This document shows positions 1 to 8,664 of a stretch of 64,000 nt of DNA, piece by piece (the stretch's first letter is position 1; the number at the start of each line of letters is the position of its first letter). The translations under genes were made by a program, and so were the position numbers. The stretch spans positions 186,001 through 250,000 of the forward strand of contig ONDM01000004.1 in NCBI GenBank assembly GCA_900316585.1. The letters run 5' to 3'. The DNA is from an uncultured Prevotellaceae bacterium (GTDB taxonomy: Bacteria; Bacteroidota; Bacteroidia; Bacteroidales; Bacteroidaceae). Below the pieces are notes generated by a model. That model searched no databases. It was not told the origin of the DNA and worked only from the letters and a program-made list of their open reading frames with translations.

Positions 1-464
1 TCCGGGAATCGGCTTTTGCATGGCCTTCCTATGCATGGGTGAATCTCCAGCAGAAGACAGGTAAGGGAAATATCTGGATGTATTATCTGGATCAACCACA
101 AAAGAATACCATTCGTCCGAATGCTGTTTCCAAGGGTACCAATCATGCTTGTGACATGGCCTTCATCTTTGGTCATCCTTTCTCTTTCATGCCTTTTACA
201 GAACAGGATTGGGGTATAAGCAAGATGATGACGACTTATTTTGCTAATTTTGTGAAGACTGGAAATCCAAACGACAATGGTGAAAAGGTAGATGACAATC
301 CTGCTCATGGGGCAGCTTTGCCTTATTGGCCTATTTACAGTCGTGATGAAGAAACTGTCATGAGATTCCACAATGGTGCCATTTTGATTTCTCAGCCAAA
401 TCGTGCAGAGGTGGATTTGTGGGAAGAGTACTATAAAGATATGCGAGCTAAATTGTATAAGTAA
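1..464 (+). CDS. Type B carboxylesterase, C-terminal part (5' end outside window)
   Basis: The reading frame is open from base 3, so only about the last 153 residues are present. They match the C-terminal end of the carboxylesterase type B / para-nitrobenzyl esterase family, serine hydrolases of the alpha/beta fold that cleave carboxylic esters. The visible segment holds the catalytic-histidine motif (NHACDMAFIFG, equivalent to the family GAxHxxE/D region), then the typical tail pattern of an amphipathic helix (YFANFVKTGNPN), a WP-x-Y motif and an MRF strand. The nucleophile serine and the acid lie outside the window. Secretion cannot be judged. It is followed by a terminator, then a GH3 lipoprotein, so a role in removing ester groups from a glycan is possible but is only inference. 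Confidence 0.85.
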   Translation, partial: RESAFAWPSYAWVNLQQKTGKGNIWMYYLDQPQKNTIRPNAVSKGTNHACDMAFIFGHPFSFMPFTEQDWGISKMMTTYFANFVKTGNPNDNGEKVDDNPAHGAALPYWPIYSRDEETVMRFHNGAILISQPNRAEVDLWEEYYKDMRAKLYK

Positions 465-470
465 AGCTGG

Positions 471-506
471 AAAATCCCGTAGCTAGGTGTAAAGCTATGG
501 GGTTTT
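471..506 (+). terminator. Rho-independent terminator after the carboxylesterase
   Basis: A 14-bp stem (AAAATCCCGTAGCT pairing with AGCTATGGGGTTTT, two G-T wobbles, 8-nt loop) ends in a T run. It starts 7 nt after the carboxylesterase stop codon. The T run abuts the promoter element of the next gene. Confidence 0.75.
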
Positions 507-508
507 TC

Positions 509-516
509 TATCTTTG
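509..516 (+). promoter_or_regulatory. TAnnTTTG (-7) promoter box of the GH3 gene
   Basis: TATCTTTG is an exact match to the Bacteroidota -7 consensus and lies 21 nt before the GH3 start codon. No convincing TTTG is present at the -33 position. The box begins right after the T run of the preceding terminator. Confidence 0.6.
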
Positions 517-537
517 CATCGTTAATCGTATTGGAAC

Positions 538-2814
538 ATGAGGAAAATCTATTCTTTTATAGCAGGATTATTGTTTGTGTCCTGTTCAACTGTACCTCAG
601 TTGGAGTCATCATCTATAGATGAGGTGATTTCCCATATGACAAATGAGGAAAAAGTGAAATTATTGGTTGGAACCGGTATGGCAGGTAGAGAGGAAAATA
701 CAGACGAGGCTATCGTGGGTGAGGCTCGTGGTATAGTTCCTGGTGCTGGTGCAGTGACTTACCCTATTGAGCGATTGGGCATTTCCACGATGGTGTTAGG
801 AGATGGACCTGCAGGACTCCGTATCAGTCCCACCCGTGAGAATGATAGTGCTACCTATTATTGCACGCATTTCCCCATAGGTACTACGTTAGCTAGTACC
901 TGGAATCAGGAACTGGTGGAGCAGGTGGGTGAATGTATTGGAAATGAGGTGCTGGAATATGGAGTGGATGTCTTGTTGGCTCCTGCTCTTAATATCCACC
1001 GAAATCCGTTGTGTGGACGTAATTTCGAGTACTATTCAGAAGACCCTCTGGTATCCGGGAAAATAGCTTCGGCCTACGTAAAAGGTGTGCAAAGTAACGG
1101 AGTAGGAACCAGCATTAAGCATTTTGCAGCGAATAGTCAGGAGACAAACCGGAAGAATAATAATGCCATCATCAGTGAACGGGCTCTCAGAGAGATTTAT
1201 CTAAAGGGATTCGAGATTGCAGTGAAAGAAGCTAAACCTTGGACGGTGATGTCTTCCTATAATTATATCAATGGTGTCTATGCCAGTGAAAACAAGTGGC
1301 TGCTTACAGATGTTCTTCGTGATGAATGGGGATTTGATGGTGCCGTAATGACCGATTGGTTCGGAGGCTTGGATGTAGTTGCTCAGATGGATGCAGGCAA
1401 TGATATGATAGAACCTGGAAGTAATAAACAACTTCGTGAACTTGCTGCTGCCGTGGATAGTGGTAAGGTTAGCATGGATATTATAGACCGGAATGTGAAA
1501 CGGGTTTTGGAATTAATAATGAAGACTCCTCGTTTCAATGGGTACAAATATAGCAATAAACCCGACTTGAAAGCACATGCAGCTGTTACTAGGCAAAGTG
1601 CTACAGAAGGTATGGTGCTCTTAAAGAATGACAAGGGGGTTCTCCCATTGGCTGCAGGCATCAAGAATGTCGCTCTGTTTGGTTGTACTTCTTATGATTT
1701 CATCGCAGGTGGCACTGGTTCTGGTGATGTTCACCATGCCTACGTGGTTTCTCTCTTGGAGGGATTGAAAAATGCTGGTTATTCGGTAGATGCTTCTATG
1801 GAAAAGAAATATGAAGCCTATCTGAAAGCAGAGAAAGCTCGTTTGGATTCTTTGAAGCAATCCAGTACTGACCCCATGGCAGCCTATTTGCCTGTAGAAC
1901 GTCCGGGTGAAATGCTGTTCTCCCTAGTTGAGCTTCAGTCTATGGTAGCATCCAATGATGTAGCCCTGATTACACTGGGACGTTCATCTGGAGAATTTGC
2001 AGACCGTACTCAAGCTGATTTTAACCTTTCGGAGAAAGAGAAAAATCTCATAGAGAGTGTGTGCAGCACATTCCATGCTGCAGGCAAGAAAGTGATTATA
2101 GTATTGAATATATCGGGTGTCATAGAGACTCAGTCGTGGAAGAATAAGCCAGATGCAATCCTGTGCTCTTGGATGGGAGGACAGGAAGGTGGCAATAGTG
2201 TAGCTGACATTTTAAGTGGAAAGGCCAATCCTAGTGGAAAACTCACAATGACCTTCCCTATCCGTTTGCAAGATCATTTATCTACAGCTAATTTCCCTGT
2301 AGATGCAAAGCCAATGGTTCAGTTGGGTCCACAGAGTGGGAAGCATAGTGATGAACCAAACGTCGGAATAACTCGTTATGAAGAAGGCATTTATGTGGGT
2401 TACAGGCATTTCGATACGCATAAGGTTCCTGTTTCCTATCCTTTTGGATATGGACTTTCTTACACCACCTTCTCTTATGAGAATATGAAAGTAGTGGCTG
2501 AGGGTGACAACTATGTAGTTACGTTGGACGTAACGAATAGTGGCAAGGTAGCTGGAAAGGAAGTGGTGCAATTATACGTGAAAGCCCCAATAGGGACAGT
2601 TAAAGATAAACCGGAGAAAGAATTGCGTGCTTTTACCAAGACGCAAATCTTGGAACCTGGTCAGAAAGTAACGGTTAGACTTTCTGTTTCTAAGCAGGAT
2701 TTGGCTTCTTTTGATGAGGAGTCAAAGAAATGGGTGATTGAAAAAGGGGATTATGTATTCATGACAGGAGCTTCATCTCAAGATATTCGTCATTCAGTGC
2801 TTGTATCCATGTAA
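538..2814 (+). CDS. Glycoside hydrolase family 3 lipoprotein (beta-glucosidase type)
   Basis: A 758-residue GH3 enzyme of the usual full-length architecture: (alpha/beta)8 barrel, alpha/beta sandwich and a C-terminal fibronectin III-like domain (from about residue 655). The family removes beta-linked glucose, xylose or other sugars from non-reducing ends. The nucleophile is Asp273 in GFDGAVMTDWFGG. Other family landmarks are the KHFAANSQETNR segment and the PFGYGLSYTTF motif. The N-terminus carries a short signal with lipobox LFVSC, so it should be lipidated. The residues after Cys (STVPQLE) lack an acidic surface-export patch, which suggests the periplasmic face. A GH2 and a GH30 gene follow in the same direction behind an inverted repeat. 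Substrate cannot be read from sequence alone. Confidence 0.93.
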   Translation: MRKIYSFIAGLLFVSCSTVPQLESSSIDEVISHMTNEEKVKLLVGTGMAGREENTDEAIVGEARGIVPGAGAVTYPIERLGISTMVLGDGPAGLRISPTRENDSATYYCTHFPIGTTLASTWNQELVEQVGECIGNEVLEYGVDVLLAPALNIHRNPLCGRNFEYYSEDPLVSGKIASAYVKGVQSNGVGTSIKHFAANSQETNRKNNNAIISERALREIYLKGFEIAVKEAKPWTVMSSYNYINGVYASENKWLLTDVLRDEWGFDGAVMTDWFGGLDVVAQMDAGNDMIEPGSNKQLRELAAAVDSGKVSMDIIDRNVKRVLELIMKTPRFNGYKYSNKPDLKAHAAVTRQSATEGMVLLKNDKGVLPLAAGIKNVALFGCTSYDFIAGGTGSGDVHHAYVVSLLEGLKNAGYSVDASMEKKYEAYLKAEKARLDSLKQSSTDPMAAYLPVERPGEMLFSLVELQSMVASNDVALITLGRSSGEFADRTQADFNLSEKEKNLIESVCSTFHAAGKKVIIVLNISGVIETQSWKNKPDAILCSWMGGQEGGNSVADILSGKANPSGKLTMTFPIRLQDHLSTANFPVDAKPMVQLGPQSGKHSDEPNVGITRYEEGIYVGYRHFDTHKVPVSYPFGYGLSYTTFSYENMKVVAEGDNYVVTLDVTNSGKVAGKEVVQLYVKAPIGTVKDKPEKELRAFTKTQILEPGQKVTVRLSVSKQDLASFDEESKKWVIEKGDYVFMTGASSQDIRHSVLVSM

Positions 2815-2816
2815 GG

Positions 2817-2904
2817 GTGTCATGCGTGTCGTGTCAAACGTGTCAAACTTATTTTACACATACCCATTTTGAAAATGACACGTTTGACACGACACGCATG
2901 ACAC
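2817..2904. repeat. 29-bp perfect inverted repeat with 30-nt loop
   Basis: Left arm 2817-2845 and right arm 2876-2904 are exact reverse complements over 29 of 29 bases. The arms are built from short TGTC/GACA units; the left arm and the bases just after it contain GTGTCAAAC twice in direct order. The left arm begins 3 nt after the GH3 stop codon. No clean T run follows the right arm, so it is not a standard terminator. It could be a transcript-processing hairpin, a non-mobile repeat element or a binding array. An 81-codon ORF that runs through it looks spurious. Confidence 0.9.
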
Positions 2905-3069
2905 GTCTTTCTGTAAATTTTATTTCCCAATTAGAGAAATATTTTTCTCCAGTTAGAGAGATATTTCCAGCCTTTTATCCCTTTCATTCACATTCCTGTA
3001 AATCTTCATGCTCCTTGGTAAAAGGTTTTTACATTTTCATGAAAATACCAGTGTTTTCATGAAGAGAGT

Positions 3070-3100
3070 TTTGTGCTTTCTAGAAATATATTTAATTTTG
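3070..3100 (+). promoter_or_regulatory. Promoter of the GH2/LamG-GH30 operon
   Basis: TTTG (3070-3073), a 19-nt spacer and TAATTTTG (3093-3100) fit the Bacteroidota consensus at both boxes. The GH2 start codon is 76 nt downstream, leaving a leader of about 70 nt. The rest of the 362-bp gap between the inverted repeat and this promoter is AT-rich, with a near-duplicated stretch (TTAGAGAAATATTT / TTAGAGAGATATTT) and a TTTTCATGAAAA palindrome, and no credible gene. Confidence 0.7.
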
Positions 3101-3176
3101 TCATTTAAGAAGATAGGACGGGAAATGGATTTTTCTACAGTTTCATTGATTAATTAACCTAAAAATAATCTGTGAT

Positions 3177-6100
3177 ATGAAAAGACATATATTAGGAATG
3201 TTTTTATGCTTAGGCATTCTCTCAGTTCAGGCTCAGCAAAGGGATTTCATGAATCATCTTTATGATTATTTGGAAAATCTGAATGTCTTTGAGGTGGGGC
3301 AAGAGGAAGGACGTGCTTATTTCATTCCAGAGCACCACAAGTTGCTGAATGGGCAGTGGAAATTCTTCTATGCAGACACACCAGAAGGCATCCCTGCAAA
3401 TTTCTTCCAGACTTCGTATCCTGATAAGAAATGGGCTCTAATTGATGTGCCTTCTAACTGGGAAATGCGTGGATGGAGTGACCCATTGTTTAGAAATGTG
3501 ACCAGCCCGTTTAAAGCAAACCCTCCTTATGTGCCTCGTGAGTATAACCCTTCTGGTGCATATCGTACCACATTCGAGGTGCCTGCTCAGTGGAGTGGAG
3601 AAGAGGTCTTTCTTAGATTTGAGAAGGTGGCTTCGGCTAGTTTTATTTGGGTGAACGGACAGGAAGTAGGCTACAATGAGGGGGCTCAGGAACCGGCAGA
3701 ATATAACATTACCCCTTATTTGAAGAAAGGAAAGAACACATTGGCTGTTCTGGTAATCAAGTACTGTGACGGTTATTATCTGGAAGGTCAGGATTATTGG
3801 CGATTGGCAGGTATATTTGATGATGTCTATTTGTATAGTGCTCCTAAAACCCGATTGTTTGACTGGTATGTCACTACTGACCTAGATGAGCAGTATCGTG
3901 ATGCGAAGCTGAAGGTGGTGACTACAGCCCGTCGGTATGATGACAGAAACGGCAAATATAGCGTAAAGAGCACTTTGTTGGATAAATCCGGAAAGGAGAT
4001 TGCCACGTTACAAACTCCACAGGGTGGTTTTTCTGGCAACGACAAGACTTTGAATCTGATTTCTGAAAAACTGATTCAGAATCCTCTGAAATGGACCAGT
4101 GAAACACCTGACTATTATACGCTGAAAATGCAGCTTCTCGATGAGGGTGGCAAAGTAGTAGATTCAGCAAGTCAGATGGTTGGCTTTAAAGAGACGGAAA
4201 TAAGAGATGGTGTCTTCTATCTCAATGGCAAGAAGCTGAAGGTCAATGCCGAATGCTCTCACATGCAAGATGGAGTGGAAGGTCATCATGTTACTGATGA
4301 ATTGGTAGTGAAAGACATTACTATCCTGAAACAGTTTAATTTCAATACAGTACGAACCTCTCATTACCCACCTGTTCCCCGTTATTTGGAATATGCCACC
4401 AAGTATGGTCTTTATGTGATAGATGAGACAGGTGACGAGGCTCACGCTACTGAATTCGTCAGTCGTGATGAGGCTTATAAAGCTATGTATCAAGAGCGGG
4501 TTCGCCGTATGGTATTAAGGGACCGTAATCAGCCTTCTGTTCTTTTCTGGAGTGCAGGAAACGAGAGTGGTGAGGGGGATATGATTGCTGAGGTTATTAA
4601 GGAAGGTCGTAAATATGACCCAACTCGGTACTGGATGTATGGTGGGAATGCCTATAGTCATCCGGCAGAGGATATTATTGGACCACGTTATCCAGCCCCT
4701 ATCGATTTGGATCTGAAGGTGGGGCATAAAGATGATGATGACAACCGTCCGTCATTTATGGATGAATACATTTCTGTGGCAGGAAACGGTGGTGGAAATG
4801 TGGATGAGATGTGGCGTAGTGTCTATACCTATGACCGTACTATGGGAGGTGCTTTATGGGATTTCGTGAGTACAGGTTTATTGGAGAAAGCCCGTAGGAT
4901 AAAAGACGTTTCTCCTAATAATACCATGGTTCATTTGATGGGTCGTGCTAAACTGCCACAGGTAGCAACTGCATTCGACAAGAAAAACAAAAAGAATCAC
5001 GTAGTTGATTTGAATGGGCATGATCAGTGGGTAGAGGTTTATCGTGGTGAGAATGTGGAAATCACAGGTGAGAATCTTACTATCTGTTTCGATGTTTTCC
5101 CACGTGAACTTATCAGTAGTTGTGGTTCCTTCGTAACCAAGGGTAGCTATCAGTTGGGTGTACAGCAGAATGGGAAGGATAAGCTGACTTTCTACATTAA
5201 TACCGATAAAGCACCAGAGAATCCAAATGCACAAAGAGGTGCTGGCAGAAGGCAGTTCATGATGGGTATGGGTGGTTCAACTAGTCACAAATATACCATA
5301 GAGGGGACGCTTCCTGCTGATTGGGAACTGCATTGGCATCGTGTGCTGGCAAAGTATGATGGAAAGAAAATGACACTCTTTGTAGATGGAAATCAAATAG
5401 CAGAGGGAAATGCCAGTGGTAATATAATCAATGCTCCGTTCCCTATCAATATTGGTAGAAATGAAGAGGAGCATGGACAGGAAACCAATGTCTATATCTG
5501 CGATGCCCAACTGGACAATGTGGGTATCTTCTCTCAACCGGTTACAGAAGAAGAGCTGAATGCCCAGCATGCAGCCCTGTGGCTGGATTTTGAGGAAGAG
5601 CAATTGGAAGGTGATTATTATAGTTATGGAATAGGTGCACGCACCTATGGTACCATTTGGCCAGATCGTACGGTCCAGCCTGAAATATGGCAAATGAAGA
5701 AAACTGTCCAGCCATTGAGCTTCAGTTTGAATAGTGTAGATGACCAGCGAGTGGAGGTATGGAATCGGAATCATTTTGTAAATGCAGATATTTATGATAA
5801 TTCTTGGGCTCTTTATGAGGATGATAAACTTATTCAGGAAGGAATGTTGAATTTGAATGTAGAGCCATTGTCCCGTACTACAATGAGGATCCCATTTACC
5901 AAACCTCAGATTCAGCCAGGCAAGGAGTATCGTCTGCTAATCAGTTCTAAACTGAAGCAAGATGAACTTTGGGCACCGAAGGGGTATGAAATCTCTTGGG
6001 ATCAGATAGAATTGCCATGGTCTGTTCCTGAAGTGCTCTCAGACAAGGCTGTAGGGACTGTCCAACTGGAAAAGGCAGAGAATGGCTATCTTGTAAAAGG

Positions 6101-7001
6101 AGCATCGTTCAGTTATACATTCTCTAATGAAGGTGAACTTGTCAGCATGGTACAGAATGGCAAGGAACTGCTGAGATCTCCACTGAAACTGAGTGTTTGG
6201 AGAGCTCCTATTGCCAATGAGTTGGATGGATGGGATGCATTTGGTGTCCGTAATTCTACTTGGAAAGAGTATAATGGAAATCAGGTTGCTAATGAATACT
6301 ATTCCAGCAACTTGAATAATCTGAATCGTCGTTTGATATCAATGAATGCAAGTGAATCAGATGGGCAAGTCTATATAAAGGTCCGCTGCTTCTCTCAGAT
6401 GGGACTGCCTCAATCCAGTGCTTTGGATGCTTACATTTTCGGTATCAGATATAAAGGATTTGAAGAAGAATATACGTACAGAATCAATGGTGATGGGACG
6501 ATGGAGATTCAACATGTGGTGGATCCTCAAGGAACTCAGGCTGCATTCTTGCCACGTATGGGACTTACTCTTACTTTGGACGCAAGTTTACAACAGGTGA
6601 ATTGGTATGGTCGTGGTCCGCAGGAGAATTATCCAGACAGAAAGACCGGATATAAAGTTGGCATATATAAGACTACGGTTGATGACATGTACGAACCTTA
6701 CTTGATTCCTCAGGATCATGGTTTGCGTTGTGACAACCGATGGATGAAGATTTGCGACAATGAAGGTCATGGATTAATGTTCCAAATGGATGAATGGTTC
6801 AATTTCTCAGCTTCTAATTACAGCACAGAGAATCTGACAAAGGCAGTTTATCAATATCAACTTGAGAAACAGGATGGTGTCACTGTAAATCTGGATTATG
6901 CGACTACTGGATTGGGATGTACAGCGCGTTATGTTCTTCCAGGTTATCGGACTCTGCCACAGCATTACGAAAGAAAAATAATCATTAAACCTATTAAATA
7001 A
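3177..7001 (+). CDS. GH2 beta-galactosidase with LamG/concanavalin-like insertion
   Basis: A secreted 1274-residue LacZ-type GH2 enzyme. After a signal peptide ending near VQAQQ come the sugar-binding domain (about 45-220), the immunoglobulin-like domain (220-335), the catalytic barrel (335-605 and about 800-840) and the C-terminal Bgal_small_N beta-sandwich (about 1010-1270). The acid/base is Glu463 (WSAGNESGEGD), and the nucleophile is Glu530 (FMDEYISVAGNGGG). A roughly 190-residue laminin-G/concanavalin-like domain (about 606-800) is inserted before the barrel resumes at YGTIWPDRTVQPEIW, the match to the LacZ stretch that closes the barrel. The insertion may bind glycan. One base separates its stop from the GH30 start, so the two are cotranscribed. 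Activity is expected on terminal beta-galactose; linkage is unknown. Confidence 0.93.
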   Translation: MKRHILGMFLCLGILSVQAQQRDFMNHLYDYLENLNVFEVGQEEGRAYFIPEHHKLLNGQWKFFYADTPEGIPANFFQTSYPDKKWALIDVPSNWEMRGWSDPLFRNVTSPFKANPPYVPREYNPSGAYRTTFEVPAQWSGEEVFLRFEKVASASFIWVNGQEVGYNEGAQEPAEYNITPYLKKGKNTLAVLVIKYCDGYYLEGQDYWRLAGIFDDVYLYSAPKTRLFDWYVTTDLDEQYRDAKLKVVTTARRYDDRNGKYSVKSTLLDKSGKEIATLQTPQGGFSGNDKTLNLISEKLIQNPLKWTSETPDYYTLKMQLLDEGGKVVDSASQMVGFKETEIRDGVFYLNGKKLKVNAECSHMQDGVEGHHVTDELVVKDITILKQFNFNTVRTSHYPPVPRYLEYATKYGLYVIDETGDEAHATEFVSRDEAYKAMYQERVRRMVLRDRNQPSVLFWSAGNESGEGDMIAEVIKEGRKYDPTRYWMYGGNAYSHPAEDIIGPRYPAPIDLDLKVGHKDDDDNRPSFMDEYISVAGNGGGNVDEMWRSVYTYDRTMGGALWDFVSTGLLEKARRIKDVSPNNTMVHLMGRAKLPQVATAFDKKNKKNHVVDLNGHDQWVEVYRGENVEITGENLTICFDVFPRELISSCGSFVTKGSYQLGVQQNGKDKLTFYINTDKAPENPNAQRGAGRRQFMMGMGGSTSHKYTIEGTLPADWELHWHRVLAKYDGKKMTLFVDGNQIAEGNASGNIINAPFPINIGRNEEEHGQETNVYICDAQLDNVGIFSQPVTEEELNAQHAALWLDFEEEQLEGDYYSYGIGARTYGTIWPDRTVQPEIWQMKKTVQPLSFSLNSVDDQRVEVWNRNHFVNADIYDNSWALYEDDKLIQEGMLNLNVEPLSRTTMRIPFTKPQIQPGKEYRLLISSKLKQDELWAPKGYEISWDQIELPWSVPEVLSDKAVGTVQLEKAENGYLVKGASFSYTFSNEGELVSMVQNGKELLRSPLKLSVWRAPIANELDGWDAFGVRNSTWKEYNGNQVANEYYSSNLNNLNRRLISMNASESDGQVYIKVRCFSQMGLPQSSALDAYIFGIRYKGFEEEYTYRINGDGTMEIQHVVDPQGTQAAFLPRMGLTLTLDASLQQVNWYGRGPQENYPDRKTGYKVGIYKTTVDDMYEPYLIPQDHGLRCDNRWMKICDNEGHGLMFQMDEWFNFSASNYSTENLTKAVYQYQLEKQDGVTVNLDYATTGLGCTARYVLPGYRTLPQHYERKIIIKPIK

Positions 7002-7002
7002 G

Positions 7003-8595
7003 ATGAAAGCAAAAGTAATGTTATTGAGTATTGCAGGAATTGCTCTGGCAGCCTGCAGTGAGCCTACAGCACCTACCTTAACGGAGTGGGTGAGCTCTAC
7101 CTATGAAAATCCTTGGCAGACCTTGTCGCTTGAGGGGGTAACATCAGATACTACCACTAATACAATTGAAATTGATCCTACTTTGACGGCACACACGATC
7201 GATGTTTTTGGAACTTGTTTCAATGAGTTAGGATGGGCATCTTTAAAGGTCCTTTCAGACGAGCAACTCAGTGAGATCTTCAGTGAATTGTTTGAACCGG
7301 GGAAGGGTGCTAATTTCCTACGTGGACGTATGTCAATTGGTGCTAATGATTTCGCCTTGGACTATTATTCCTGTGATGACACAGATGGTGATTTTGAATT
7401 AAAGGATTTCTCCATTGAACGGGATAAACAAAACATTATTCCGATGATAAAATGGGCTCAAAAGTATCAGCCAGATTTACTTATGTGGGCGAGTCCATGG
7501 TGCCCTCCAAAATGGATGAAATTGCACGGAAAGCATTATGCGGAGCGTGCAGTGACTCCTGAAATAATAGCTCAGCGGGAAAAGAGGATGAAGGAGATGA
7601 TAGCTCGACGTGAGGCTGAGGCTAAAAAGGAGGCTGAGGCACAGGGAATAAAGCCTGGTGAGCAAGGTGGAGTCTCTGCTACAACTGGATTCTTCTCACA
7701 AGGTGCTTTGGCTTTCCGTATGGAGCCTCGGGTGAATGATGCTGTTCCAGGAGAAGAAGGGTTTGAAAACGTGACATCTTTCAACATGGATCCTAAGTAT
7801 CTGGATGCCTATGCTCGCTACTTTGGTAAATTTGTTGATGCTTACAAAGCAGAGGGTATTCCTGTGACAAGAGTAATGCCTCAAAATGAACCAAATTCAG
7901 CTCAGCCTTATCCATCTTGCAGTTGGACTTCAAAGGACTTGAATACTTTTGTTGGAAAGTATTTGGGACCAGAGATGGAAAAACATGGTGTTGAAGTATA
8001 CTTCGGAACTGTTGAGCGTGCCGATTATTTGAAGGTGGATACATTGTTGCAGGATCCGGACTCTAAGAAGTATATTAAAGGTGTAGGTTTCCAATGGGCT
8101 GGTAAGGATGCACTTCCAAAAATACACGAACTTTATCCTGAGTTGACTATGGTACAAAGTGAGCAGGAATGTGGTAATGGACAAAACAATTGGGAAGGTG
8201 CAATGCATTCTTGGGACTTAATGAAGCATTATTTAGGTAATGGTGTTAATGAGTATTATTACTGGAATACTTCTTTGTTTGAAGGAAAGGCTTCAACTTG
8301 GGGCTGGCATCAGAATTCTCTGATTACAGTAAAGGAAGAAGACAAGACCTATATATGGACTCCAGAGTATTATACGATGAAACATGCAAGTCATTATGTG
8401 CTTCCTGGTGCTAAGTACTTGAATATTGCTGGTAGTTATTCCGATGCCATGGCATTTGTCAATAAAGATGGTAGTATAGTTGTCTTAGCTGCCAATCAGT
8501 CAGAAGAGAATAAGCCTGTTACCATTAAACTGGAAGGGAAGGATCAAACGGTAGTTCTTCCTGCAAAATCATTAAATACCTTTGTGTTGAAATAG
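7003..8595 (+). CDS. Glycoside hydrolase family 30 lipoprotein
   Basis: A 530-residue GH30 enzyme (glucosylceramidase/beta-1,6-glycanase group), a retaining hydrolase with a barrel plus a side beta-domain. The acid/base is Glu296 in VMPQNEPNSAQPYPSC, and the nucleophile is most likely Glu387 in MVQSEQECGNGQ (Glu389 is the alternative). The C-terminal beta-domain runs from about residue 440. The signal has lipobox LAAC (Cys18), so the protein is anchored. An unusual Glu/Lys/Ala-rich charged stretch at about 190-225 interrupts the barrel between WMKLHGKHYAERA and SATTGFFSQG. Its coupling to the GH2 gene suggests action on a beta-galactan or beta-glucan side chain; beta-1,6-galactanase or beta-1,6-glucanase are both possible. 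Confidence 0.9.
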   Translation: MKAKVMLLSIAGIALAACSEPTAPTLTEWVSSTYENPWQTLSLEGVTSDTTTNTIEIDPTLTAHTIDVFGTCFNELGWASLKVLSDEQLSEIFSELFEPGKGANFLRGRMSIGANDFALDYYSCDDTDGDFELKDFSIERDKQNIIPMIKWAQKYQPDLLMWASPWCPPKWMKLHGKHYAERAVTPEIIAQREKRMKEMIARREAEAKKEAEAQGIKPGEQGGVSATTGFFSQGALAFRMEPRVNDAVPGEEGFENVTSFNMDPKYLDAYARYFGKFVDAYKAEGIPVTRVMPQNEPNSAQPYPSCSWTSKDLNTFVGKYLGPEMEKHGVEVYFGTVERADYLKVDTLLQDPDSKKYIKGVGFQWAGKDALPKIHELYPELTMVQSEQECGNGQNNWEGAMHSWDLMKHYLGNGVNEYYYWNTSLFEGKASTWGWHQNSLITVKEEDKTYIWTPEYYTMKHASHYVLPGAKYLNIAGSYSDAMAFVNKDGSIVVLAANQSEENKPVTIKLEGKDQTVVLPAKSLNTFVLK

Positions 8596-8610
8596 TACAT
8601 TTATCTAATA

Positions 8611-8650
8611 AAGAATAGCCCCAGACTAATTAAAGTCTGGGGCTATTCTT
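8611..8650. terminator. Bidirectional terminator between GH30 and the DeoR regulator
   Basis: A perfect 17-bp stem (AAGAATAGCCCCAGACT with its reverse complement) around a 6-nt loop, with A/T flanks on both sides. It separates two convergent genes. Confidence 0.9.
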
Positions 8651-8664
8651 TTTGAATTATTAGG

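Noticed and set aside
2817..3062. 81-residue ORF through the inverted repeat
   Set aside because: Its first third is the repeat arms themselves (VSCQTCQT...DTFDTTRMT), with no signal, domain or promoter. The repeat explains the open frame.
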